NCBI GenBank assembly: GCA_018340375.1
Contig: JAFFJZ010000013.1
Coordinates: 2,644,501 to 2,708,500, forward strand
Length of the DNA stretch: 64,000 nucleotides
From: Gonatopus flavifemur
Taxonomy: Eukaryota; Arthropoda; Insecta; Hymenoptera; Dryinidae
Direction of reading: 5' to 3'
The position numbers and the translations under genes are program-made. The notes under the pieces are model-generated. The model saw only the letters and a list, made by a program, of their open reading frames with translations, ran no database searches and was not told where the DNA came from. Below are positions 10,685 through 22,044 of this stretch, in pieces (positions within the stretch are counted from its first letter, which is position 1; each line of letters begins with the position of its first letter).

Positions 10685-11710
10685 CACTGTAAAAAAAACT
10701 GGAAATTTACTGTACAACTGGACTGGAAATTTCCAGTGCTAGTACTGAAATATGGATATTCCAGCACATGTACAGAGATTTTATTGGTATGGTACTGAAA
10801 ATTGACCAGGCATAACTGAAAATTCAGTCCTTGTACTGGAATTTTCCGGTTTGGGGTTGTGTACTGAAATTTTGCTATGATTTCGCGAGAATTTTACTGG
10901 CTTGTACGACAATTTTACACTTCTTGTGCACCAGAAAAAAGTATCCCCTCAAAAAGGACTTGGAAAGAATTTCGAATTTAGAAAAAAAACCTAATTGTTG
11001 GTATACTGGAATTATACAGGTTTTGAACTGCAATTTTCAGGTCGTGTGATGGAATTTTCTAGTTATGCTGGAATTTAATCACTGTTGCACTGAAATTTTC
11101 CACTTCTATTGAACTTCGTCATTTCTGGCAGGAAAAATTTCAAGTCTTCGTATTAAAAATTTCCTGATTGAGATTTTAAATAATAATTGTAATTGTAGCG
11201 AATAAAATTGATGTATGAGGTTTTCCGAAGACTCAATCTCTTGTGTATTCTAGATATGAAGCATATGTAGTAACCTAAGCTGGTCTTCCAACATGTCACG
11301 CTAGAGCTCATCTGTTAGTCTTAGGTTTCAGTTGGTAGGTAGGTAGAAAAGTGTAAGTTCAAATCCCGTTAGGCAGACATTACTTTCTGTCCATCCAAAT
11401 GAACGATCAAGTTTCTCAATCATCTTGAAACATAAGGACCGTGCAAAATCACTTTGTGTGAGTAATTTTTTTTCAATTTTCATGAATATTTTCAGTATTA
11501 ATTTTCCAGTGCATGTCCTGGAGGAGTCCAGTTCGTGCACTGAAAAATTCCAGTGCTGAGGCTCAGAAAATTTCCAGTTTTGATGCTGAAATTCCTTAAC
11601 ATTTGTACTGAACTTTTGCAGTACAAATGTGCTAAAATTTTCCGGTACATGTACAGGTTAATTGCTTCCAGTACATGTACTGGAATTTTCCGGTGAAATT
11701 TTTTACAGTG
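10685..11710. mobile_element. Word-array element, word ACTGGAAATTTCCAGT
   Basis: The ends CACTGTAAAAAAAACT (10685) and TTTTTTACAGTG (ending 11710) are inverted and flanked by CA on both sides, a possible 2-bp target duplication. Both flanks of the interior (10700-11170 and 11500-11700) are dense with variants of TACTGGAAATTTCCAGT and GTACATGTAC. The centre (11170-11470) is unlike the arrays and contains a possible tRNA-like promoter. There is no coding capacity. Confidence 0.65.
11311..11385 (+). repeat. Possible tRNA-derived SINE promoter inside a word-array element
   Basis: AGTTCAAATCCCG (about 11357) fits a polymerase III B box and TTAGGTTTCAGTTGGTAGG (11320-11338) loosely fits an A box about 25 bases upstream. 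The body cannot be folded convincingly as a tRNA. Weak call. Confidence 0.25.
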
Positions 11711-13813
11711 CATGATATGACTTTTTTGTCTTCCAATTCCATACATCAGCAGGATTCAGTAATCTTGATTCATTTGGACGTCCAACGAAAGTCTGAAATG
11801 GATGTTGATAAGAATCTTAGGCTGTTATCATTTTTCATATCATCCCAATTTTCACGTGATATGCAGCCAACTTCAGCGCGTTCGTCACTTCGTGCTTGAG
11901 CACATTCAGTGATGGAATCATTCCTGGACCAGATGTATCAAAACAACTGGTCCATAAAAAATGCTGCAGTTGTTGCAGCACATGCTCATGAATATTGCCA
12001 GTACCGGCAGTATTGCATCCCCAGTACTAGGTCTCATGGGAAAAGTTGTTATCATTCCGACTCCAGGTCAATATTGTCGAACCAACTGGCCCTGAACTAG
12101 TTTATTCGGCAACGGCACTGCACCACCAAGCGGCCAGCTCTTGATTTCACCATGGGTTGGTTGATATATGGGAGATCCAAATGTTACATGAGGATATCCA
12201 GTTTTCATCCACTTGATTCAGCCCTTTGTAGGATACGCAGTTCAATTTGGAGACAACATTCTATGGATATTTGACCTTGGAGCAGGAGCGGACTATGGCC
12301 TGTACCAACGGTGCCATAGCGCAGGGGCGGCAATCGAGCCGGAAAAAATGTTTTTTAATTTGAATAATTTAAAAATAATATTTAGGAGAATAACAAATTC
12401 TGAGCAATAAAACAACATTCTTTGGTAATGAATATTTTCGTGAAAGATTGATTTTTGTTGCCATGTAAGGGATGGCCAAGCTGGATGGTGCAAGGGTGGC
12501 AATAACCAAAGCCTGCCCCTGCCTTGAAGACAACTGTTTATCAATTGGCCATTCCAAATTTTTCAGAAAAGTTTCTTTCGATCCTATTGTATAATTCTGA
12601 TCATATCTCACGACCGTCATGTTATGTGATAACGGTTGTGAGAATCTTCAGTAGTACAGGAATCTCATTTTAACACTACATTAGTCGTGTTAAAAAAATA
12701 ACAACGTCCTTCTCATCGTATCTCTGGGATACACGTCCTGGTTGAAATATCCTACTGATTCCTGTAGAAAGTACAAAATTTCAATCCAAACGTAACGGGT
12801 ATGAATCGGTTTCAATTCAAATTCTGCACGTTCAATCGGAGCGAATGGGATTTTTTCATCAAGGCGATCAGTTTTCAACGGTCAACGATAATATTGTGTT
12901 CAGATTTTGTGTGAATATTTATCAGTTCACATATTAGCAATTGAACTTATTTATCCATGGAAATAGGTCTTCAACTTGACATGTTCAAAATTTTTGAACA
13001 ACTACAATCAACTCCCTCACCAGCTTGAGGAATGGAAGGAAGGGGGATTCAGTTCTTGCATACACGTGTTATCACGGAAATAAGAAATCTTGTATTCCTA
13101 CTGAGAAAAAACTGCAGCTGCACGGGAAAAACAGATCTTTAGAAAATATTAAAATTTGCTGACATACGTTAGCACTGCCCTGCTACGTATCATAAATGAT
13201 ATCAAGTCGCATTTCAATTTTTAGGCACATAAAATTAAAATTGAGTAATGGAAATTACAGAAATTGCCAATACTCACAGTGATTCATGAAGATCCTACGT
13301 GACATTACACTTTGTAATACTTCACATCACATAATCAGTGGATCGAATAGCTCTTTATACTGAAAACATATTAAAAACCTCCATTGCCATATTAAATAGT
13401 GGACTGAGCTGTTTTCCAAAGACGGACCCCAGCAAACACAACTGCTAGCGTTTCAAAGGGCCAATGACGGCTCTTCAACGGCATTGCCGAACCATTAGCG
13501 GCCCATTGAAACACCAGTAATCATTGTTCGTAGGGACTTTTCTGCGTGTAAAATCGAGCTCAAGTACATTTTTCTGGTCACAGTAGCCATATTTTCCATT
13601 GAAGTAGCTATGAGAATCGCTGTGATGATGAAAATATGGCTACTATGACTGAACACTGTAGTTGGGCTCATTTTCAGCTATAGTTGTTTTTTCTTAAATC
13701 GCGCACCACCAATACAGTGTTGAAAGCAATGCTAAGTGTGGAGGCATATGCGTGTCAATACATTCACTCACCGAAATCAACCTCTTTTGGAAATTTTTAA
13801 CATATTGAAATAG
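11711..13813. other. Gene-free spacer
   Basis: No ORF with a recognisable domain. There is a small inverted repeat at about 13577-13652 (CAGTAGCCATATTTTC with GAAAATATGGCTACTATG) and a GC-richer patch at 13430-13515 with weak self-complementarity (GTTTCAAAGGGCC and GGCCCATTGAAAC). Nothing else was seen. Confidence 0.5.
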
Positions 13814-14523
13814 GGGGTAAAATTTCTCAGGCGTACCAGCTCAAAAATTGTTACCTCCTCAATCTTTCTGAAATTTCACTGGAATGTAGTACTAGTTAGT
13901 GACTTTTAATCCTATGAAGGATTTTGCTCTGGTACAGGGTGGTGACAGAACCGGGAAATCAGGGAAATCAGGGAAATCTCAGGGAATTTCGAAAATAAAA
14001 TTGGAAACTCAGGGAAATGTGTGGGAAGTCGAGTTTCAAATTGAGATTCGGTATTGTCATTGTTTTCTTTTTACTTTTACCTAACTTTTAACTGATTCTT
14101 ATGGAAATCTCACATTGGAAATAATATATATATAAATATAGTTTTTTGATTTTTTTTTTCTTATCAAAATGAAATTGAATGAAGGAAACATTTAACAATT
14201 TTTCAATAAAGGACATAGCTGATATCTAAAGAAATATGATTGAATTGTAATGATCAGTCAGATTTTTAAAAATTTTTCTAGAATATTTCGAGAATATCTA
14301 ATTCTTACAGTTCATCTATGTTCCTCTAGTGAATAAATTTGAACTATTCTCTGTATTGAAAAATTGTTGATTGTTAATTGTTCTTTTCATTCAATTCTAT
14401 TCTGATAAGGAAATAACTTTCAGTGCTTTTTTCAAAAAATCATAATTGACCAAAATTTATCCAGTAGAGCATAAAAAGTGAGTTTGTAACTTTCACTACA
14501 CAAAAATTTGAAAAATCAGTCAA

Positions 14524-14826
14524 TAACCTGATAGCACATGGAAAATTTGTTCTCAAGAACAAGAAATAGAATTGTTCAAGAACTCTTTTTGAATTTGATG
14601 AATTCAACAAGAGTTTGGAGGAGTTCAATGTTTGAGACATTAACGAGTCCTGTGAGAGTACTGAAACAATTCTGAAAGTATTCTCACAGTACCCTCATAG
14701 TATTCGTGAATGTCTCAAACATTGAACTCCTCCAGAGTTCCTTATAAATTCATTAATTCGAAAAGACTTCTTGAAGAATTCTATTCCTTTTTCTTGAAAA
14801 AGAATCCATCGTGTTTTATCTGGGTA
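14524..14826. mobile_element. Hairpin MITE with internal AAGAATTCTT-type words
   Basis: TAACCTGATAGCACATGG at 14524 mirrors CATCGTGTTTTATCTGGGTA ending at 14826. The strongest pairing is GGAGGAGTTCAATGTTTGAG (14610) with its complement near 14715. It is entirely palindromic and non-coding. Confidence 0.7.
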
Positions 14827-14846
14827 CAGATCTCATACAGCACGTC

Positions 14847-15001
14847 TACTCTGTAAATCCGAATCAGTGAAAGGTACTGAGAATCAGTGAATTTCACTGG
14901 CGAATCAGTCCTAAGTCGTCCACAGTGGACGATTCAGCACTGGTTGGTCAGTGGAATTCACTGATTCTCAGTACTTTTCACTGATTCGGATTTACAAAGT
15001 A
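14847..15001. mobile_element. Hairpin word-array MITE, word GAATCAGTGAAATTCACTGATTC-type
   Basis: TACTCTGTAAATCCGAATCA and its complement ending at 15001 bound a 155-bp element. Inside, AATCAGTGAA and TTCACTGATT alternate, so the whole element is a hairpin built from one word. Confidence 0.75.
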
Positions 15002-15899
15002 AATATGGCATCTATCAAGTATTCAATGGATATTCCAATATTCGTCTAATATTCATTTGACGTCCATTGGATCTGCATTGGATGTCGAAAATATCTTAGA
15101 TATCCAATTTATATCCTTGTGCCGTATGAGATTTGGCTTGGTTTGGAAGAAGAATACAAAAAATGATGAAACAAACCTCCAGAAAACCTTTTATTTATAT
15201 ATAGTCACGAATCGCATTGTAGTTGTTCTCGAAAATTTTCACGAATACTTTTCCAGTAAACATTTTTGAATCCCTCTTTTGGATCACTAAAAGATACATT
15301 GAAGCGATCCAAAAGATGCCTTACAATGTTGCATAATACATCTTCTATATACGTTTAAGATATCTATGTCCCGTAAGATTTCAACAAAAATGTTTATTGG
15401 GTTCCCTCTCATTATATAAATTGGGAAATAACCCTGCTTAAGAAGACCTATTAGGACCGATTAGAAAATTTTTGCCTGAATTTGATCGGTTTACGTCAAG
15501 GAAGAGGTGATCAAAATCTCGCTAATCTTTCACCTGTATTCAAGTGGTCCTTACTCTCTTTTTAAAATCATTTGAAATCTATCGACCTCAAGTGGACGGG
15601 ACTAGTCCCAAAAGGGACCACCCTGGGAAACACCATTTTTCTTGTTTCTAAGGGGAATTTGGTGTGTTGAACACAGGAGAAATGGTAAAGAATTTTTTGA
15701 GTCACCCGTTCCTCTGAAGGTTAAGGAGGTAGCCTGGTGTAAAACATCAGAAACAAGCACTGTTTTGTGGATGTATTTCAGAAACAACTGTTCAGCATAT
15801 AGTTTTGCAATTTGCAGCATTTATTGTTCGCGTATTGAAGAATTCAAATCAATTTTTTGGTGCAATTATGTGAAAGTTTGAGCAAGGTACAGCAGCAAA
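15002..15899. other. Gene-free interior of the CAGGGTGG element
   Basis: Several short frames (15057-15269, 15642-15881 and the overlapping minus-strand 15602-15820) have no recognised motif. GGATATCCAATATTCG-type words recur at 15020-15110. I see no supported gene. Confidence 0.4.
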
Positions 15900-16043
15900 T
15901 ACGGAAAAAGAGTGAAAATTCACTCTCATAGAGTGAAAACTCACTCTTTAGGAGTGAAATCTCACTCTTATTGGACTTGCAGTATTTTCACTCTTTAGGA
16001 GTGGATTTTCACTCCAAAAAATTTGGAGAGTAATTTTTCTGAA
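15900..16043. repeat. Word array, word GAGTGAAAATTCACTC
   Basis: Six or more copies of GAGTGAAA/TTTCACTC alternate as short palindromes between 15910 and 16015. The ends (ACGGAAAAAGAG and AATTTTTCTG) may be degenerate inverted termini like those of the other word-array elements. Confidence 0.55.
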
Positions 16044-16535
16044 AGGAAAAACAGAAAAAGGTGTTTGTCTTTTCTTGTTCTACGCCAGGCTATCCCCTTG
16101 AGAGATATTTTCCCTCAGTATTTGGTTGGATTGTCCAAGCCACCAACATCCCCAATTTGTGAAAATCGGCGATTCGGATGATTGGAGTTCGGATAATTGG
16201 AGTTCTACTGTATTACTCTTATTATGTTACGTAATTTTGTAATTTCTTACGTAATATACCTGGTTTCTGAAGTATAATGTATGTAAGATCCTTCAACCCT
16301 CCTCAAGAGCAGGAAGTTGATTTTGCACGTAAAATACTCAGTTTTTTTTACATCCCTATAAAAAAAATCCAGGTGAGTTCCATGGAAATCTACATGGGAA
16401 TTTCAGGGAATTTCATGGGTACCCATTGATTTCCATTTGGGTTCCTAGGCAATCTTAGGTGTGACTCGCGGTGACTTTTGACGGGGTCGTCATAAACCAT
16501 ATAAAATACTCGAACGTATTTATTATATCAACTCT
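16044..16535. other. Unassigned spacer
   Basis: About 490 bases with no recognisable ORF. Short words ATTTCATGGGTACCCATTGA near 16410 form a weak palindrome. Nothing else was seen. Confidence 0.4.
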
Positions 16536-16945
16536 ACACGGAGAGATATGTAGAATTAAATTTACTATGGTGCTTTGTAATCGAAGAACAGGCTGAACTT
16601 ACAATAAAATTTACTATGACGAAACAATACGCAGTAAAAAATTTTGTATTAAAAACTGTCCGCTCAATACTCGTATTGAAAGTCAACACAAAAAATTATC
16701 AAATTCATAGAGTTTCAATGTAAATTAACACTTTCGCGTCAATTCCACACATTCTCTGTATCGATATTCAAAACGAATTTTGAGTGGACCGTTTGGGACA
16801 TGCGCATGTGTTTAAAATACACAAAATTTTTTACTCTGTAGACACCTGATCACATTTACAATGTCTCACAGTAAATTCCATTGGAAAGTCAGTCTGTTCC
16901 TCGGTTTCAACACTGAAAAAATCGTATACTAGAATTAAGAATATT

Positions 16946-17193
16946 CACTGTAAAAAAATTTGTTGAATTCCAAACAAAAATGCTTGGAAATTTACAAACT
17001 TGGTTTGGAAAAATAATTTCCGAACCTTTTTTGTAAATTGCCGAACAAAAGTTTGTGAATTCTTAAAAATCTTCGTGAAATCACAAAATTTTTTGAATGT
17101 TTACAAACTTTTGTTTGGTAATTTACAAAAAAAGTTTGTGTAAAAGAACTGCCAAACTTCTTTGGCAGTTTAGGAAGTATATTTTTCACAGTG
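16946..17193. mobile_element. Word-array element, word TTTACAAACTTTTGTTTGG
   Basis: CACTGTAAAAAAAT at 16946 and TATTTTTCACAGTG ending at 17193 are inverted. TT flanks both ends as a possible 2-bp duplication. The interior is packed with variants of TTTACAAACTT and CCAAACAAAAG. Its termini match those of the 10685-11710 element, but the internal word is different. Confidence 0.7.
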
Positions 17194-17196
17194 TTC

Positions 17197-17321
17197 CTCT
17201 AAAATATGAGGCTAGTACATATTCCTCTGAGTTTCAGATGATTGATGTGGGAGTTCCTCTGAACGTTAGAAGAATTACCACTGATATTCAGAGGAAAATG
17301 TACTAGGCTCATATTATAGAG
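17197..17321. mobile_element. Short hairpin MITE
   Basis: CTCTAAAATATGAGGCTAG at 17197 pairs with CTAGGCTCATATTATAGAG ending at 17321. The pairing continues through TTCCTCTGAGTTTCAG and its complement. 125 bp, non-coding. Confidence 0.65.
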
Positions 17322-18280
17322 TAGATTCTAATTTTTAGAATATGATTTTTTGGGTGAATAATCACGTAGTAAATTCAACTATAAATATCTCTCCGTGTGC
17401 GTTCAACGATGAGAATTATCAAATTTTATGCTTATCATCAAAATCATATTTGCTGAGTCGAAATAATTAATACTTGAGCGTTGGAAAACATTTTATTTGT
17501 ACATAATATAAAAGTTCACAAACCTCAGGGAAATTTACAAAAAGTACTCCTGGAAAACCGGGAATTCTCAGGGAATTTGAAAACGAGATTTTTGTCGCCA
17601 CCCTGTGGTACCTCTGGTTATCAAACTACAGGGGTCCAAAATTCACAGATTTCGTTTAATCAGCTCTTTTGAAGATATAATTCCTTAAATTAGATTTTTT
17701 TATGAAAGTATCTTCGATATTGTTTTTTGTTGCTTTTTTCTGTTCTTCACAATGGTGTGATCTGTTTTTGTGAGAAAAAATGTTTTCCAACAAATTTAGC
17801 GAGTTTAAAGTTATTTTTGAATTTTTTTTCAATTTCGACAATTTTGAAAATTTTTCAAGTGAGCTCATCTGAAAGTTGGATTCTTCAGCTTCAAAATTTG
17901 AAAAATTACCTTGAAAAAATTTCAAAATTGTCGAAATTGAGAAAAAATGCAAAAATAACTTTAAACTCGCTAAATTTGTTGGGAAAAATTTTTTCTCACA
18001 AAAACAGATTACGCCATTGTGGAGAACAGAAAAAAAGCTGCGAAGGAGAATATCGAAAAGAATTTTATAAAAAAATTTAATTTAAGAAATTATTTCTCCA
18101 AAAGAGCTGATTAAACGAAATCTGTGAATTTTGAACCCCTGTAGTTTGATAACCAGAGGTACCAGAGCGAAATCCTTCATAGGATCAAAAGTTATTAACT
18201 AGTGCCACATTCCAGTGAAATTTCAGAAAGATTGAGGAGGTAAAAAGTTTTGAGCTGGTACGCTTGAGAAATTTTACCCC

Positions 18281-19053
18281 ATATGCGTGACGGTCGTGAG
18301 CTGGTAAAATGAGGAAATGATAAGAGCCTAAACAATTAGAACTGAAACCAAATCATGGACATAACGTACAACATGTGTACCACATTCTCGAACAACTCAT
18401 CGCATTCTCTAGACAACTGATATTACCAGTGGGGCGTCTCAATAGTGAATTCCTGAACCAATTTGTACTTGATAAACCTGATCGTGAGATCAAAATTGGT
18501 TAAAAATGAGAAATCTCCAAAGGGAGATGAGTGCATGAAACAATGTTTTACGCAGATTCAAAGTAGTGAATAAACAAATTCCTCTCCAAATATATGTATA
18601 TAGTGTAATTGCTCTCCTAGCTATTACTTACAAGTGGCAGTCGTGAGCTCAGAAACATTCTTGTGGATCTGAAGGAATGATATTACCAGTGATTACACAA
18701 TACGTTCTATGGATTAAAATATTTGATATTTGATTGAGTTCGAATTGCCTGTATGAGGATTTGAAATCAACTTTCATTTAGAGGTTCCCGTGTTGAATCA
18801 CTGTTGGTGGAACGGGCCGACTGCAAAACTAATCGTGTGCTCAACGTGACATAATATTTGGTGTTTCTTAGTTCATCACAGAGTATCATTTGACATACAA
18901 TTCTGTTGAAAATCCATTGCGCAAAAAGACGGGCAGTTTACGTCGTCACTCTTTTCTGGTGGGAGTCTTTTGGCCGAAAAAGTTTTTTGCCGAATGGACA
19001 TAATTTGTCAATTGCCAGTTCGGGTTAGTAATCACTAGGAAACGACTAGCGAT
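18281..19053. other. Gene-free spacer
   Basis: AT-rich DNA without recognisable ORFs or repeats, apart from the duplicated CTAGCGAT at 19046-19053 that flanks the next MITE. Confidence 0.5.
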
Positions 19054-19219
19054 CAGTGATGCCAGCATTTGGTCGACCGAGTCGATTTTCCCCCTCCATC
19101 ACGCTCTATACAATCAAATTTCTTTTGTCGGAGGTTTGATTGTGTGTGTGGAATTTCTGTACAGACAGATGTGATGGAGAGGGAAAATCGACTCGGTCGA
19201 CCAAATGCTGGCATCACCG
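19054..19219. mobile_element. hAT-type MITE with 8-bp duplication CTAGCGAT
   Basis: CAGTGATGCCAGCATTTGG at 19054 mirrors CCAAATGCTGGCATCACCG ending at 19219, with pairing through TCGACCGAGTCGATTTTCCC. The same 8 bases (CTAGCGAT) stand at 19046-19053 and 19220-19227. Terminal CAGNG and an 8-bp duplication are hAT features. Confidence 0.9.
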
Positions 19220-19587
19220 CTAGCGATTGTCAAATTATGTCCAGTCGGCAAAAAGCTTCTTCGGCGAAAAGCCTCCGACCCTTTTTTCTTCTTTTCTGAA
19301 TCAATGGAGCCAAAAATGTTTCCGACTTTCAATCTAATCATAGAAAACTTTATTTACTTTGAATTTGACAATATTCAGCACCTTACCGAACTATGTCATC
19401 AAACAAACGTTATTCTTCTCATAACACTAGTTGACAAAATAAAACAAATTGTCTGTACATTGAATGCTATTGATTTGCTTCCTCGTCAGAGAGAAACTTT
19501 GTGATCGTTTCGAGGAGCCGACAATTTTTTTGTCTCCAAACTCAAAGTCTCTCAGACCAAAATGTTCGCAGACGCAAAATTTTTGGT

Positions 19588-20240
19588 TCCGTGTGTGTGT
19601 GTGTGCGCGCGTAAACTTCTGTGACCAGGGATATCTTCCGTTCCTATTATCCGATCGTCATGAAATTTTAACCACGACCAGATGTGGTGTTGATAGTGGA
19701 CCCATATGAGTTTCATCACAATCAGTTCAAAACTGCGGAAATTTTTTTTTGCGATCTGCATTTTTTGCCTTCCCTATGTCCGTATCATCCGAATGATATG
19801 GAATTTGAAGTATATTCAATTCACGAGGTGTTAGTTGGACGGTATGAATTTCAAGCGAATCGGAAGTCAGGGAAGAAAATAGTGAGCACTAAGCTTCGAA
19901 ACGAAATTTGAAAATCTCGTACATACTGATATCATGTGAATATATTTCGTTCCTATGATCCGATCGTTATGAAATTTTCACCATAGTTCCATGCAGTGGC
20001 GATAGTGGTCCCATATAAGTTTCAATTCGATCCTGACAAAAAAACGGGAGAGGGAAAGGAATTGTGTCGTCGAAAATTGTGATTTTGCGACCCAGCATGT
20101 TTTCGTTTCCTGTAATCCGATTGCAATAAAATTTATACCACGGTTTAGTTATGGTCCCATAGTGGTCCCATATCAATTTCATCCCAATCGGTTCAGAATG
20201 CGATCCGCATTTTTTTCCAACACAAACGAGGAAGCCCTGT
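19588..20240. repeat. GT microsatellite followed by three diverged repeat units
   Basis: A GT/GC run at 19592-19610 is followed by units near 19635, 19950 and 20100. Each has a variant of TTCCTATNATCCGATCGTCA, then TGAAATTTTNACCA, then AGTGGTCCCATATRAGTTTC. Spacing is irregular and the units are well diverged. No protein was recognised. Confidence 0.6.
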
Positions 20241-20261
20241 GCCAATTGGCAGAGTTTTTTT

Positions 20262-20815
20262 GTTGTGCATTTTGGCTCGCTGAACCCGAAAATCACAGTG
20301 AAGAATTTTTTTATGGATAGGTTTCCGAGTTATGAGTTGTTTTAATTTTTCAAATTGTTTTCCGATGATAGTTCTACTATTTGAGGTATATCTCGAGCTA
20401 GAAATGGCCAATCTAGTTGCATGAAGTCTCAAATTGAACATAATTGAAGTGGCAATAAATATCATCACCGTTGTTACTAATCAATTAGGTAGTACGAGTG
20501 CAACGAACCGAAATATGTGCGGGAAGTCATGCTTTTCAAGAAAAATGGAATTAAAAAAGTCACTTTTTTGCCGAGGAAAAATAGAAATCATGGAAATATG
20601 TTCAGTTAGGTGCGTATTTTCTACGTGAAGTTCGTACTCTTACGAAGAAAACAAGGTATTTGCAAGATCAAATTCATGGAATATTACCGAAGTTACAATC
20701 GTTTATGTATGAGTACCAAAATTCAGCTTCTTCTTCATCCTTGTACTGCTATCTTATTCATAGCGTATACTCGAGTTTAATCGATTTGAATCATTTTTAT
20801 TATGATATTTTGATA
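20262..20815 (+). repeat. Left terminal inverted repeat of element B
   Basis: It pairs with 24373-25286. It includes AATCACAGTGAAGAATTTTT, the CGGTTCGTTGCACTC/GAGTGCAACGAACCG match and AGCGTATACTCGAGTTTAAT. Arm divergence is visible throughout, which suggests an old insertion. Confidence 0.8.
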
Positions 20816-20990
20816 CAACATGGATGAATCAGAAATAATTCTAGCTTGTTAATCGTCTTTTGCTTTTTTTGCGGCATTTGTTCCTCTGACATTTCACATC
20901 TGTGTATTATTGTATCCCGTCAAAATGTTTGAATCGATGTTCTGTGTTGTGACATTAGAATTTCATTTTTCAATTCATTTTATATATCAT

Positions 20991-21350
20991 CCCGGGAAAA
21001 AAATTCCATATATGGACCCATGGACATATGGTCATATATGAAAGTGGGGAATCTACCAGCATTGATCTCACTTCCCTCTCCTTTGGTTTTTCATCACATT
21101 CCATGTAAAATTTTGACATTTTTTGTCCATATATGGATATATATGATGATATATGATTGAATATGATCACATATGGCCATATAAAGTCTCATTCATACAT
21201 GATCATCTATGGCCAAAATCCATATATGCTCATATATGATCTCATATATGTTTAAATATGTTCATATGTATTTCATATATGTTCATATATGATTCATATA
21301 TGATTCATATACGCTCATATACGACCATATATGAATTATTTTTTCCCGGG
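20991..21350. mobile_element. Word-array element, word CATATATG, CCCGGGAAAAAA ends
   Basis: CCCGGGAAAAAAATTC at 20991 and AATTATTTTTTCCCGGG ending at 21350 are inverted. AT flanks both sides. The interior contains about twenty CATATATG-type octamers spaced 8-14 bases apart, plus a less dense middle (21040-21120). It ends immediately before the first recognisable codons of the element B gene. Confidence 0.75.
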
Positions 21351-21628
21351 ATGAGTGAAAGGATACGAGATTTCGAGTGCGCAAATCATCCAGACAATTT
21401 TTGCTACGTATGCGATAATTATGTCGTGGGGAAGAATCGCCAAGAATTCACTAACCCTCTTCAAGGTCATTATATACAATATTTCAAAATCAAAGCTGAA
21501 AATCTTGATGAACCACGGACACCAAATATTGTATGCTTTTCATGCCATATGAATCTCGTAGAAACGGCTTCTGGCTATACAGGGTATGTATTGAGTAATA
21601 AGTGGATGTCTAATCTACAGCTTGAGTA

Positions 21629-21739
21629 TACCCTTAGGAAAATTTACGCCATTTGATCAAAACATTTCATTTTTACTCCAATTTTTTGGAGCAAAAATGG
21701 AGTGTTTTGACCAGAATGTAATGAATTTTCCTAAGGGTA
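21629..21739. mobile_element. Hairpin MITE with TACCCTTAGGAAAATT ends
   Basis: TACCCTTAGGAAAATT at 21629 mirrors AATTTTCCTAAGGGTA ending at 21739. GTA flanks both sides as a possible 3-bp duplication. The internal hairpin ATTTTTACTCCAA/TTGGAGCAAAAAT makes the whole element self-complementary. Confidence 0.75.
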
Positions 21740-21745
21740 GTACAT

Positions 21746-22044
21746 ACACGCAGAGAATCCTGTAGTATCGATTACTATAATTCTTTTATAATGTTGGACT
21801 ATACTGACACTGTGACCGAAATCACTCAACGTTGATTTTTAAACACTTTGCGAGCATCTCTTTTCCCGGAAGGAAAATTGTAATTCTTCTTTGTTTTGTA
21901 TCCAACTTTACTACATTGTACCGTAATTTCAATCATTATCATAGCAATATTCATCGTAATGTCAGTATGGTCCAACTTTACAAAAACATAGTAATATTCA
22001 ATACATTTTTGTTACAATTTATACCACAAAATTTTCTCCGGGTA
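21746..22044. mobile_element. Word-array element, TTACTATAAT/ATTATCATAG words
   Basis: TACACGCAGAGAATCCTGTA and its diverged complement (GAAAATTCTCC-type, ending GGGTA at 22044) bound a 300-bp segment with repeated ATTACTATAAT, AATCATTATCATAG and CATAGTAATATTC words. The match is imperfect, so an older copy is likely. Confidence 0.45.

Larger units (their letters stand above)
16536..17398. mobile_element. ACACGGAGAGATAT element containing two later insertions
   Basis: ACACGGAGAGATAT at 16536 is mirrored by ATATCTCTCCGTGT ending at 17398. AATTTACTATG and TAGTAAATTC words lie next to both ends. Insertions at 16946-17193 and 17197-17321 occupy the right half. Confidence 0.6.
13935..17606. mobile_element. 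CAGGGTGGYGACA element, itself a host for nested insertions
   Basis: CAGGGTGGTGACA at 13935 and TGTCGCCACCCTG ending at 17606 are inverted termini, flanked by TGGTA on both sides (5-bp duplication) inside the foldback. Next to both ends are repeats of CAGGGAAAT and CCGGGAAA, a word array. No transposase is present. Most of the 3.7 kb consists of later insertions listed separately. Confidence 0.7.
13814..18280. mobile_element. Foldback element split by a 3.7-kb insertion
   Basis: GGGGTAAAATTTCTCA at 13814 is mirrored by TGAGAAATTTTACCCC ending at 18280. Removing 13935-17606 joins 13814-13934 to 17607-18280 and leaves one hairpin of about 800 bases with arms near 400. The 17607-18177 part is visibly palindromic (GGTACCTCTGGTTATCAAAC at 17608, complement near 18160). 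Confidence 0.75.

Noticed and set aside
20991..21350. Simple AT microsatellite
   Set aside because: CATATATG octamers are irregularly spaced and bounded by inverted CCCGGGAAAAAA ends with a target duplication, so it is a discrete element.
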